From Flavivirga aquatica (lineage in GTDB: Bacteria; Bacteroidota; Bacteroidia; Flavobacteriales; Flavobacteriaceae): a stretch of DNA of 64,000 nt. Positions 1 to 8,161 of this stretch are shown here, piece by piece; positions within the stretch are counted from its first letter, which is position 1; each line of letters begins with the position of its first letter. Under the pieces are notes generated by a model. That model saw only the letters and a list, made by a program, of their open reading frames with translations, did no database searches and was not told the DNA's origin. The stretch covers positions 114,376 through 178,375 of the forward strand of contig NZ_MDJD01000048.1 in NCBI RefSeq assembly GCF_001747085.1. The letters run 5' to 3'. Position numbers and translations under genes: made by a program.

Positions 1-143
1 ACTAGTGTACCTCCAACAGCTTGCATAAGATCACCGCCCCAAAATCTGAAATTTGCATTAATATCCACTTTTTGCAATGCTTTCATTAAATTAGAGCCAT
101 GTAAGTCTCCGGACGCTTCTCCTGCTATAATGTAATATTTCAT
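1..143 (-). CDS. lpxB: Lipid-A-disaccharide synthase, N-terminal fragment (cut by window edge)
   Basis: Only the first 47 or so codons are present. Reading leftward from the ATG at 141-143, the product starts MKYYIIAGEASGDLHGSNLM and continues to FRFWGGDLMQAVGG. The AGEASGDLHG block is the hallmark of LpxB, the peripheral inner-membrane glycosyltransferase (GT19) that joins UDP-diacylglucosamine to lipid X to make the tetra-acyl disaccharide of lipid A. It lies 8 nt beyond the stop of a small membrane protein gene and is last in an apparent surE-orf-lpxB operon. Only the N-terminal motif can be judged; the catalytic C-terminal half lies outside. Confidence 0.9.
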   Translation of the reverse strand, partial: MKYYIIAGEASGDLHGSNLMKALQKVDINANFRFWGGDLMQAVGGTL

Positions 144-151
144 TTTTATGT

Positions 152-436
152 TTAGAAGAGTTTAAATATAAATGTAAAAACAGCTATAAAAACAGTAATT
201 AATAGTACGCCTCTTGCTCTATAATCTTGTCTTTTTTTTATAAAAATAAAAAATGCTACTAAATTTAAAACAGCACCTAAGCTAATTAGTTTTCCTAAAA
301 AACCTTCATTAGATGCAGCTTTAATTACTGTTGTAAAATCATCTCCTTGACCTAGTAAACTAGTAGCAAAAAATAAGCCAATAATATTAGCAATTAAGCC
401 AACAAACATGCCTATAAAAATATCTTTTTTAATCAT
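152..436 (-). CDS. Small conserved membrane protein, function unknown
   Basis: This 94-residue protein has three hydrophobic stretches (about residues 7-27, 47-66 and 76-93) with a short basic loop KKRQDYRARG between the second and third, so it is probably a three-helix inner-membrane protein. I recognise no domain. Its start ATG overlaps the surE stop by 4 nt (ATGA) and lpxB starts 8 nt after its stop, so it is translated with both. That conserved-looking position is the only hint of a role, possibly in the envelope; this is inference. Confidence 0.7.
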   Translation of the reverse strand: MIKKDIFIGMFVGLIANIIGLFFATSLLGQGDDFTTVIKAASNEGFLGKLISLGAVLNLVAFFIFIKKRQDYRARGVLLITVFIAVFTFIFKLF

Positions 437-1206
437 TTAAAGTTCCAAGTATTTAATGTTTTAATATGTAAATGAGCTGTTAAGTCAAACTGTACAGGTA
501 CAACAGAAACGTAATGGTGTTCAAGAGCCCATTCGTCTGTGTCTTCTCCACCATCTAAATTAACAAATTTTCCAGTAAGCCAGTAGTAGTCTTTGCCTTG
601 TGGCGTTTTTCGTTTATCAAATTCTTCAACCCAATTAGCTTTAGCTTGTCTACAGACTTTAATACCCTTTATGTCTTCTTTTGATATATTTGGTATATTA
701 ACATTTAAAACAACATCATTAGGTATATTATGCTTTAATGCTTTTTCTGTGATAGTTTTAATAAAAGGTATTGAATTTTCAAAATTAGCATGCCATTCAT
801 AATCAAGTAAAGAAAACCCAATAGCAGGAATACCTTCAATTCCAGCTTCAATTGCTGCACTCATGGTGCCAGAATAAATAACATTTATTGACGAATTAGA
901 ACCATGATTTATTCCAGAAACGCAAAGGTCTGGCTTTTTGTCTAAAATCTCTCTAATGGCTAATTTTACACAGTCAGCAGGAGTGCCAGAACAGCTATAT
1001 TCTTTTTGAGGACCATCATCAATGTAAACTTGTTTGGCGTACAACGTAGAATTTAATGTAATTGCATGACCCATTCCGCTTTGTGGACTATCTGGAGCAA
1101 CAACAACAACCTCTCCAAAAGTATTCATAATTCTAATTAAAGTCCTGATACCCGGTGCATTAATTCCATCGTCGTTAGTTACTAGTATAAGTGGTTTTTC
1201 TGTCAT
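433..1206 (-). CDS. surE: 5'/3'-nucleotidase SurE
   Basis: SurE is a metal-dependent phosphatase of nucleoside 5'- and 3'-monophosphates, also active on short polyphosphates, and is linked to stationary-phase survival. The protein has 257 residues, a normal length. The N-terminus carries the family motif ILVTNDDGINAPGI, with metal ligands Asp12 and Asp13, followed by the PDSPQSGMGHAIT block (Ser43 region) and a VSGINHGSN loop that completes the metal site. It is the first gene of a minus-strand group with the small membrane protein and lpxB, and is divergent from the protease gene at 1375 across a 168-nt gap. Confidence 0.95.
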   Translation of the reverse strand: MTEKPLILVTNDDGINAPGIRTLIRIMNTFGEVVVVAPDSPQSGMGHAITLNSTLYAKQVYIDDGPQKEYSCSGTPADCVKLAIREILDKKPDLCVSGINHGSNSSINVIYSGTMSAAIEAGIEGIPAIGFSLLDYEWHANFENSIPFIKTITEKALKHNIPNDVVLNVNIPNISKEDIKGIKVCRQAKANWVEEFDKRKTPQGKDYYWLTGKFVNLDGGEDTDEWALEHHYVSVVPVQFDLTAHLHIKTLNTWNFK

Positions 1207-1374
1207 TTATATTCTTAAATAAAGCATTGCTAAAATACATATTTTCGTTAGGAAATAGCTAATTTCTTTAGTTTAACAAAAAAATACCAAAAAATGCTTA
1301 TTACGGCATGGTTTTTTCTTTACTTTAGTGGAGAATATGTCGTGCTTTTTTTATAGGCAATCAAATTTTAACAG

Positions 1375-3528
1375 ATGAGAAATATTATGAAAAGGAATTA
1401 TAAAGTTTTATTACTATTGCTACTGCTTGCGTTTGCGTCTTGTAGTTTTACTTCAAAAAAATTCAGTAACCCAGATAAAGATAAATTATTAATTCAAATA
1501 ATCACTTTTGTACTAGATCAAGGACATTATAACCCAATAGATTTAGATGATGAGTTTTCAGAAGAGTTGTTTTTAGATTATATAAACTTGTTAGATCCAG
1601 CTAAAAGGTATTTTTATGACTCAGATTATAAAGAATTTGAGAAATATAAGTATGCTTTAGATAATCAATTAAAAGTTACAGATATCACATTTTTTAATGT
1701 TGTTAATGAACGCCTTTTAAAGCGTATAGAAGAAGCGAAAATTATTTATAAGGAAGTGTTGTCTCAGCCTTTCGATTATACTTTGCAAGAAGTTTTTGAT
1801 ACCGATTATGAAAAAAGCAGGTATGTAAGAAGCCCTAAGCAAATGAAGGATCGTTGGAGACGTCAACTTAAGTTTTCAACACTTTCAAATTATGATGAAT
1901 TATATGATCAAGAGAAATTGGCTAAAGAGAAAGATCCGACATATGTTGAGAAAACTGAAGAGCAAATAGAAAAAGAGTCTAGAGAGTCGACACTTAAGTC
2001 GATAAATGTTTATTATAACGATAATATAGATGATTTAAAAAGAGAAGATTGGTTTGCAGGATATGTTAATACTATAGTTGAAGAGTTTGATCCCCATACA
2101 TATTATTTGGCACCAAAAGGTAAAGAAGATTTTGACCAACGTATGTCTGGTAAATTGGAAGGGATCGGAGCTAGATTACAAAAAAGAATGGATTATATTA
2201 AAGTAGTAGGGCTTATTTCTGGTGGACCAGCATGGAGAGGAAAGGAACTTGAGGTCGAAGATTTAATAATAAAAGTAAAACAAGAAAAAGAAAAATACCC
2301 TATTGATATTGTTGGAATGAGCATTAATGATGCTATAAAATATATTAAAGGCCCAAAAGGAACTAAAGTTACATTAACGGTTAAAAAAGTTGACGGTACT
2401 ATAAAAGATATCGTTATTACCAGAGATGTAGTAGAGTTGGTTGAGACTTATGCAAAGTCATCTATAGTAAATAAGGATAATAGAAAATTTGGTGTTATTA
2501 ATTTGCCAGCCTTTTACGCAGATTTTAGAGATTATGAAAATATAAATGCAGCAAAAGATGTAAAGAAAGAAATTGAGCATTTAAAAACAGAAGGAATGGA
2601 AGGTTTAGTTCTTGATTTACGTGATAATGGAGGCGGATCTTTACCAGCTGTAGTAGAAATGGCAGGTTTATTTATTAAAGAAGGGCCAGTTGTACAGGTA
2701 AGATCTTCTGGAGAAAGAAAAGAAGTTTTAAAGGATAAAGATAAGTCAATTGCATGGGATGGTCCATTGGTTATTTTAGTTAATGAAATATCAGCATCTG
2801 CTTCAGAAATTATGTCGGCAGCAATGCAAGATTATAAACGAGCTATTATTATAGGAGGAAAACAAACTTATGGAAAAGGTACAGTGCAAAATGTTATTAG
2901 CTTAAATAAGATGTTAAGAAGTAGCACCTCTACAGATTTAGGAGCTTTGGCTTTGACAACTCAAAAATATTATAGAATAAATGGAGGATCGGTTCAGTTA
3001 GAAGGCGTTAAAAGTGATGTAAACGTACCAGGTAAATTTAGCTTTATAGATGTAGGAGAAAAAGATAAAGAAAACCCATTGCCATGGGATGAAATTTCGG
3101 CAGCAGAATATACACCATGGAAAAATTATTTTGACTACGAAAGAACAATTAGTAAGAGTAAAGAAAGAATGCGTAATAATGAGCAATTAAAGCTTATTGA
3201 GAAAAGAGCAAAATGGATAAAAACTAAAATTGATGAAACTGTTTATTCTTTGAATTATGAAGAGTATAAAGCACAATTAAAGTTTAACCTTGAAGATGCT
3301 AAACAATTTGATGCTATTTCAGAATATAAAACGAGTTTAATATTTGATTCTCATAGTTACGAAAAATCACTTTTTACAAAGGATACTACAGATTTAAAAG
3401 AGAAACGTAAACGTTGGCATGAAAACTTAAATCAAGATGTTTATGTAGAAGAAGCAATTAATGTCTTAGAAGATTTAAAAACCTCTTATTCTATTAAAAA
3501 AGTAGCAGCGACTAAAGTAAGAGATTAA
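1375..3528 (+). CDS. prc: Tail-specific (C-terminal processing) protease, S41 family lipoprotein
   Basis: Prc/Tsp degrades envelope proteins from their C-termini and is usually periplasmic. The 717-residue product begins with a basic n-region, a Leu-rich core and a lipobox ending LLLAFASC, so it is probably a lipoprotein. A central PDZ-like region (about 250-345) precedes the S41 catalytic domain. The SASASE motif supplies the nucleophile (about Ser475) and the lysine of TYGKGTVQ the general base (about Lys501). A C-terminal helical extension (about 560-717) matches the family's DUF3340 tail. An in-frame ATG at 1387 is an equally good or better start. The next gene starts 7 nt after the stop, so the two are probably co-transcribed. 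Confidence 0.93.
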   Translation: MRNIMKRNYKVLLLLLLLAFASCSFTSKKFSNPDKDKLLIQIITFVLDQGHYNPIDLDDEFSEELFLDYINLLDPAKRYFYDSDYKEFEKYKYALDNQLKVTDITFFNVVNERLLKRIEEAKIIYKEVLSQPFDYTLQEVFDTDYEKSRYVRSPKQMKDRWRRQLKFSTLSNYDELYDQEKLAKEKDPTYVEKTEEQIEKESRESTLKSINVYYNDNIDDLKREDWFAGYVNTIVEEFDPHTYYLAPKGKEDFDQRMSGKLEGIGARLQKRMDYIKVVGLISGGPAWRGKELEVEDLIIKVKQEKEKYPIDIVGMSINDAIKYIKGPKGTKVTLTVKKVDGTIKDIVITRDVVELVETYAKSSIVNKDNRKFGVINLPAFYADFRDYENINAAKDVKKEIEHLKTEGMEGLVLDLRDNGGGSLPAVVEMAGLFIKEGPVVQVRSSGERKEVLKDKDKSIAWDGPLVILVNEISASASEIMSAAMQDYKRAIIIGGKQTYGKGTVQNVISLNKMLRSSTSTDLGALALTTQKYYRINGGSVQLEGVKSDVNVPGKFSFIDVGEKDKENPLPWDEISAAEYTPWKNYFDYERTISKSKERMRNNEQLKLIEKRAKWIKTKIDETVYSLNYEEYKAQLKFNLEDAKQFDAISEYKTSLIFDSHSYEKSLFTKDTTDLKEKRKRWHENLNQDVYVEEAINVLEDLKTSYSIKKVAATKVRD

Positions 3529-3535
3529 TTTATTT

Positions 3536-4630
3536 ATGAGTCATAAATCAAACTCACTAAAACAATTAGCGCTCCAGAAGTTTAAAAGAAATTTTTGGGG
3601 CGTTTTTAGTTTTTATTTTATTGTTTTGGTTGGAGTTATATCTGTATTTGCATATGTTCTTGCTCCAGATAATTCGCAATATGCAAACCAAATGCATTTA
3701 GCAATTCATTCCAAAAAGCCAGGTTTTAAGGTGCAAATGCTTATCATGCCATCTCAATTAAAAACTAATCAAGGTGTTTTTGATAAAATATTTTTCGGGA
3801 AAAAGAATGTAAATACCGAAATTCCAATTTCAGAATATCGTATTGAAAATAGTATTTTAACTTATAAAGAATATGCTTCAGACGGATTGAAAGGAACAGA
3901 AAAAACAATTAAAACAGATTTACTTCTTAATCATTCTCCTAAAGATTTTATAAAAGAAAAGTCTTTTCTATTTGGTACCGACAAGTATGGGAGGGATTTG
4001 TTGAGTAGGGTTTTGGTAGGAGCAAGAATTTCCTTTTTTATTGGTTTTGTTGCTGTTTTTATTTCGCTTGTAATCGGCATTTTTATGGGGAGCCTAGCAG
4101 GGTATTTTGGAGGTAAAGTTGATGCTGTTATTATGTGGATTATTAATGTGACTTGGTCTATACCAACGCTGTTGTTAGTTATAGCAATAACCTTAGCTTT
4201 AGGTAAAGGGTTTTGGCAAGTATTTATTGCTGTAGGGCTTACTATGTGGGTTGAGGTGGCTAGAGTGGTGCGTGGGCAAATAATTAGTGCTAAAGAAATG
4301 CAATATGTTACAGCTGCTAGAGCGCTAGGTTTTAATGATTTTAGAATAATTACCAAGCATATTTTGCCAAATATAATGGCTCCAGTTATTGTGATTTCTG
4401 CAGCTAATTTTGCAGCAGCTATTTTAATAGAAAGCGGACTTAGTTTTCTGGGTATTGGTGCGCAACCACCAATGGCAAGTTGGGGAGCTATGATTAAAGA
4501 TCACTACAATTATATCATTTTAGGAAAACCTTATTTGGCTATTATTCCAGGGCTTTGTATTATGAGTTTGGTTATGGCATTTATGCTTATAGGAGATGCT
4601 TTGCGTGATGCATTGGATGTGAAAAGTTAA
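3536..4630 (+). CDS. ABC transporter permease, DppC/OppC type
   Basis: This is the inner-membrane permease of a peptide/nickel-type ABC importer. The 364-residue protein has an N-terminal helix (about 20-42), a long non-conserved insert (about 45-140) and a BPD_transp_1 core with about five further helices. The EAA loop that docks the ATPase is visible as AARALGFNDFRIITKHILPN, and GTDKYGRDLLSRVLVGARIS is typical of the OppC N-terminal module. No partner permease, ATPase or binding protein lies nearby; in Bacteroidota the components are often scattered. It follows prc by 7 nt, which suggests a shared transcript. The substrate cannot be told from sequence. Confidence 0.85.
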   Translation: MSHKSNSLKQLALQKFKRNFWGVFSFYFIVLVGVISVFAYVLAPDNSQYANQMHLAIHSKKPGFKVQMLIMPSQLKTNQGVFDKIFFGKKNVNTEIPISEYRIENSILTYKEYASDGLKGTEKTIKTDLLLNHSPKDFIKEKSFLFGTDKYGRDLLSRVLVGARISFFIGFVAVFISLVIGIFMGSLAGYFGGKVDAVIMWIINVTWSIPTLLLVIAITLALGKGFWQVFIAVGLTMWVEVARVVRGQIISAKEMQYVTAARALGFNDFRIITKHILPNIMAPVIVISAANFAAAILIESGLSFLGIGAQPPMASWGAMIKDHYNYIILGKPYLAIIPGLCIMSLVMAFMLIGDALRDALDVKS

Positions 4631-4671
4631 GTGTATAATTAGTATTATAGGTTTAAGAGTCTTTTAAAGAG

Positions 4672-5283
4672 TTAGTTTGCACTTATATCCATATTATTAT
4701 TCAATCCATCAATATATTCTAAAACATCATCTTTACCAATGTCTTTAGAAGAAGAGGTAATAAAATAATTAGGCATGTCTTCCCAAGTTTCTAGAAGAAC
4801 AGCTTTGTAGTTTTCCACATGATTTTCAATAGCTTTAGGTTTAAGTTTGTCTGCTTTTGTGAAAATGATTGAAAAGGGAATACTGTTTTCTCCTAGCCAT
4901 TGCATAAACTCTAAGTCTATAGGTTGGGGTTCGTGTCTAATATCTACTAAAACAAAAGCAGTAACAAGTTGTTCGCGTAATCCAAAATATTGAGTTATAA
5001 ATTTTTGAAATACTTTTTTAGAGCTTTTAGAAACACGAGCATATCCATAACCAGGTAAATCTACTAGATGCCAGTTTTTATTAATTAAAAAATGATTAAT
5101 AAGTTGTGTTTTTCCTGGCCTTCCAGATGTTTTTGCTAAACTTTTTCTACTAGTAAGCATGTTGATAAGTGAAGACTTACCTACGTTACTTCTACCAATA
5201 AAAGCATACTCAGGCAGTCTGCTTTTTGGGCATTTAGCAACATCAGAATTGCTCATTACAAATTCAGCAGATTTAATTTTCAT
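4672..5283 (-). CDS. engB: Ribosome biogenesis GTP-binding protein YihA/YsxC (EngB)
   Basis: EngB is an essential small GTPase needed for assembly of the large ribosomal subunit. The 203-residue protein shows the canonical order of G motifs: P-loop GRSNVGKSS (residues 30-38), G2 threonine region near SGRPGKTQ, G3 DLPGYGYAR (about 75-83) and G4 TKAD (about 143). FIGRSNVGKSSLINML and the GYGYARVSK stretch are specific to this family. It stands on the minus strand between a convergent permease gene and an alpha/beta hydrolase; the 86 nt upstream contain a small hairpin and a GC-rich tract resembling the repeat before ftsW. Confidence 0.95.
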   Translation of the reverse strand: MKIKSAEFVMSNSDVAKCPKSRLPEYAFIGRSNVGKSSLINMLTSRKSLAKTSGRPGKTQLINHFLINKNWHLVDLPGYGYARVSKSSKKVFQKFITQYFGLREQLVTAFVLVDIRHEPQPIDLEFMQWLGENSIPFSIIFTKADKLKPKAIENHVENYKAVLLETWEDMPNYFITSSSKDIGKDDVLEYIDGLNNNMDISAN

Positions 5284-5369
5284 ATTTTATCATTCTCAAG
5301 AAATCGAGAATCTCATTAGTTGAACTTCGTTCTTGTAGTTTATTTAAAACTTAATAAGGGGGAATTTAT

Positions 5370-6134
5370 TTAAAACCCTTTACTTTGTAACCAATCATTT
5401 AGCACTTTGTTAAACTCTTCTTGATGTTCCATCATTGGAGCATGTCCACATTTGTCAATCCAAAATAAGTCGGAATTAGGCAAAAGTTCATTAAACTCTT
5501 CAGCAACTTCAGGAGGTGTAACATTGTCATTTTTACCCCAAATAATACAAGTAGGAGTATGCATATTAGGTAAATCTTTAGCCATATTATGTCTAATAGC
5601 ACTTTTAGCAATGGCTAATGTTTTTATAAGCTTGTTTCGATCGTTTACGGTTTCATAGACTTCGTCAACTATTTCTTTAGTAGCAACTTTTGGGTCGTAA
5701 AAAACGTCTTGAGCTTTCTTTTTTATAACTTCATAATCGCTACGTTTAGTATAACCACCCCCCATAGCGCTTTCATAAAGTCCTGAGCTACCAGTTATAA
5801 TAAGAGCTTTTACTTTTTCTGGATACAACTTTGTGTGGTATAAACCAATATGACCTCCAAGTGAGTTTCCTAATAAAATAACTTCGCTATATCCTTTAAA
5901 TTCAATAAAATCATGTAGATAATTAGCAAAACTTTTTACATTAGTTTTTAGTAATGATTTAGTATATATGGGCAATTCTGGAATAATAATTTTATATCCA
6001 TTAGAACTAAAATAATTGGTTACAGAATCAAAATTACTTAAGCCTCCCATAAGACCGTGTAGTACAATAATAGGGGTGCCTTCACCCGCTTCAATGTAAC
6101 TATAATTTTTTTCTTTTTTTAAAAGATGCGTCAT
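5370..6134 (-). CDS. Alpha/beta hydrolase
   Basis: This 254-residue cytoplasmic protein has the alpha/beta-hydrolase fold signature: oxyanion-hole HGLMGG (about 26-31), nucleophile elbow GNSLGGH with Ser91, an acid in IWGKNDNVTP and the catalytic histidine in KCGHAPMMEH (about 231). It resembles C-C hydrolases of the MhpC/BphD group and generic esterases, but substrate cannot be inferred. No signal peptide is visible. It lies upstream of engB on the same strand with an 86-nt gap and is divergent from the dcw cluster. Confidence 0.85.
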   Translation of the reverse strand: MTHLLKKEKNYSYIEAGEGTPIIVLHGLMGGLSNFDSVTNYFSSNGYKIIIPELPIYTKSLLKTNVKSFANYLHDFIEFKGYSEVILLGNSLGGHIGLYHTKLYPEKVKALIITGSSGLYESAMGGGYTKRSDYEVIKKKAQDVFYDPKVATKEIVDEVYETVNDRNKLIKTLAIAKSAIRHNMAKDLPNMHTPTCIIWGKNDNVTPPEVAEEFNELLPNSDLFWIDKCGHAPMMEHQEEFNKVLNDWLQSKGF

Positions 6135-6349
6135 TAATCAGATTAGTCATTCATTAAAAACAAATATAGTTATTTCATTCATATTTCTACTATAATAATT
6201 CATTCTCAAAGTAAAAATTTAAAACAGAGATATTAACAATGCAAAAGTTTAGAAAGAAGTTTGTTCTTAAGTTATAATTTCTATTGATACTCAATTTAGA
6301 GGATATACATCGATTAAAAAGATCTTTTAGTCAAAAATTTATTAACAAA

Positions 6350-6375
6350 GTGGGGTAATGTGGTAAAAAGTGGTA
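6350..6375 (+). promoter_or_regulatory. Probable MraZ operator: three GTGG direct repeats at 10-bp spacing
   Basis: Three direct repeats, GTGGGG (6350-6355), GTGGTA (6360-6365) and GTGGTA (6370-6375), sit exactly 10 bp apart on one helix face, about 50 nt before the mraZ start. MraZ of E. coli is known to bind three TGGGN repeats separated by 5-nt spacers in its own promoter, and the spacing here is the same. This supports autoregulation of the dcw cluster by MraZ. Promoter boxes around it were not assigned. Confidence 0.75.
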
Positions 6376-6426
6376 AATTTTTCAATATATTTGAATGTTT
6401 AACGTTTTAATTCTAACGAACTTCAT

Positions 6427-6897
6427 TTGAGCTCATTAACAGGGACATACGATTGTAAAGTTGATGCAAAAGGCAGATTAATGATGCCTGTTGTAATAAA
6501 AAAACAACTGTCTTCTGTTTTAGAAGAAGGGTTTGTACTACGTAGATCGGTGTTTCAAAAATGTTTGGAGCTTTATCCAATGGCTGAATGGCAAATTTTG
6601 ATGGGGAAAATGAACAAACTTAATAAATTTAAAAAGAAGAATAACGACTTTATTAGAAGGTTTACAGCAGGAGCTAAAATGGTTGAAGTTGATGTTAATG
6701 GGCGTTTGTTGATTCCTAAGGACTTAACTGTTTTTGCTAATATTTCAAAGAATATAGTAGTGGCTTCGGCTATTAATATTATAGAGATTTGGGATAAAGA
6801 TTTGTATGAGGAGGTTATAAACGATACCGCAGTGGATTTTGCTGATTTAGCAGAAGAAGTTATGGGACAAGATGAAGAAGACTATGGAATATCATAA
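6427..6897 (+). CDS. mraZ: Transcriptional regulator / division protein MraZ
   Basis: MraZ is a ring-forming DNA-binding protein with two AbrB-like half domains that regulates the dcw cluster. Both halves are visible: GTYDCKVDAKGRLMMP near the N-terminus and VEVDVNGRLLIPKDL near residue 90, each with the DxxGR signature. The length of 156 residues is normal. The start is a TTG at 6427; an in-frame stop at 6400-6402 and no ATG between force this choice, and the following SSLTGTYDCK matches the family N-terminus. It is first in the cluster, overlaps rsmH and has candidate MraZ-binding repeats upstream. Confidence 0.93.
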   Translation: MSSLTGTYDCKVDAKGRLMMPVVIKKQLSSVLEEGFVLRRSVFQKCLELYPMAEWQILMGKMNKLNKFKKKNNDFIRRFTAGAKMVEVDVNGRLLIPKDLTVFANISKNIVVASAINIIEIWDKDLYEEVINDTAVDFADLAEEVMGQDEEDYGIS

Positions 6898-7780
6898 TCC
6901 AGTATTATTAGAAGAAACCGTTGGGGGTTTGAATATAAATCCAGATGGAGTTTATGTTGATGTGACCTTTGGAGGAGGGGGGCACAGTAAAGAGATATTG
7001 AAACGATTAAGTGATAAAGGTAGATTGTTTGCTTTTGATCAAGATTTAGACGCTCTTGAAAATGCACTAGATGACTCTAGGTTTACGCTTATTCATGAAA
7101 ACTTTAGATATGTAAAACGCTTTTTGAGATTTCATGGCGTGAAGCAGGTTGATGGTATTTTAGCAGATTTTGGGGTGTCATCTCATCAGTTTGATGTGGC
7201 TGAAAGAGGGTTTTCTACGCGTTTTGAAGCAGAATTAGATATGCGTATGAATCAGCAGAATAAATTGTCGGCGTTTCATGTGGTTAATGAATATGATGAA
7301 GAACAACTTAAGCAAGTTTTTTTGCAGTATGGAGAGTTGCGTGCTGCACCAGGAATGGCAAAATTAATTATTGAGTATAGAAAAACAGAGCCAATTATAA
7401 GGAGTGAGCAATTGAAAACGGTATTGAAAAAATTTTTACCGCCACGGCATGAGAATAAAGTGTTGGCTCAAATTTATCAAGCTATTAGGATAGAGGTTAA
7501 TCAAGAAATAGAAGTTTTAAAAGAATTTTTACAACAAACACCAGAGCTTTTGAATAAAGGAGGGCGGTTAAGTTTTATATCATATCACTCATTAGAAGAT
7601 AGGTTGGTAAAACGATTTATTAGAAATGGAATGTTTGAAGGTGAGCCAGAGCGTGATATGTATGGGAATTTTGAGGTTCCATTAAAAAAAGTAAATGGAT
7701 TAATAGTGCCTTCAGCAGAAGAAATAAAAACAAATAATCGAGCAAGAAGTGCAAAGCTTCGAGTAGCTGAAAAGCTTTAA
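6884..7780 (+). CDS. rsmH: 16S rRNA (cytosine(1402)-N(4))-methyltransferase
   Basis: RsmH (MraW) uses SAM to N4-methylate C1402 of 16S rRNA in the ribosomal P site. The SAM-binding motif VDVTFGGGGHSKEIL follows the N-terminal YHNPVLLEE, and the DFGVSSHQFD, ERGFSTRFEAELDMRM and SYHSLEDRLVKRFI blocks are family-specific. The start at 6884 (MEYHNPVLL) is preferred because homologues begin there; an ATG four codons earlier (6872) is also open. Either start lies inside the end of mraZ, so translation is coupled. Confidence 0.95.
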   Translation: MEYHNPVLLEETVGGLNINPDGVYVDVTFGGGGHSKEILKRLSDKGRLFAFDQDLDALENALDDSRFTLIHENFRYVKRFLRFHGVKQVDGILADFGVSSHQFDVAERGFSTRFEAELDMRMNQQNKLSAFHVVNEYDEEQLKQVFLQYGELRAAPGMAKLIIEYRKTEPIIRSEQLKTVLKKFLPPRHENKVLAQIYQAIRIEVNQEIEVLKEFLQQTPELLNKGGRLSFISYHSLEDRLVKRFIRNGMFEGEPERDMYGNFEVPLKKVNGLIVPSAEEIKTNNRARSAKLRVAEKL

Positions 7781-7825
7781 GGATTATTATAGAGAGCTCA
7801 TTTAGGAAATAAGAAGCTTAAGGAA

Positions 7826-8152
7826 ATGATGGCAATGAAAAAAAACATCTATAACATATTAAAGGGAACTTTTTTGGTTAGTGATGATTCATTTAGAAGT
7901 TGGAGGTTTATTTTATTTGTATCGGGTCTTGCTATTGTTATGATTGCTAGTTCGCATAGTGCAGATAAAAAAGTATATAAAATAGCACGGTTAAAAAATG
8001 AAGTTAAAGAAATGCGATCTGCTTTTGTAGATGGTCGTTCTAGGTTAATGAAGCTTAAAATGGAATCGCACGTTATTGGTGTTATGAAAGAAAGAGGTTT
8101 GTCTCCATCTGTAATTCCACCAAAAAAAATAAAAGTAAAAAAACAAAATTAA
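7826..8152 (+). CDS. ftsL: FtsL-like cell division protein
   Basis: This 108-residue protein has a short cytoplasmic N-terminus, one transmembrane segment (about residues 28-44, FILFVSGLAIVMIAS) and a periplasmic segment (about 50-90) with heptad-like spacing ending in PPKKIKVKK. That bitopic layout and its place between rsmH and ftsI identify it as the FtsL equivalent, a scaffold of the FtsQLB complex that activates FtsWI. Sequence similarity to proteobacterial FtsL is weak, so the call rests on topology and synteny. In-frame ATGs at 7829 and 7835 are alternative starts; the last fits homologues well. Confidence 0.8.
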   Translation: MMAMKKNIYNILKGTFLVSDDSFRSWRFILFVSGLAIVMIASSHSADKKVYKIARLKNEVKEMRSAFVDGRSRLMKLKMESHVIGVMKERGLSPSVIPPKKIKVKKQN

Positions 8153-8161
8153 AACGAAACC

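Noticed and set aside
5291..5311. ATTCTC...GAGAAT hairpin between engB and the hydrolase gene
   Set aside because: Six base pairs with a large loop and no T tract; not distinguishable from chance.
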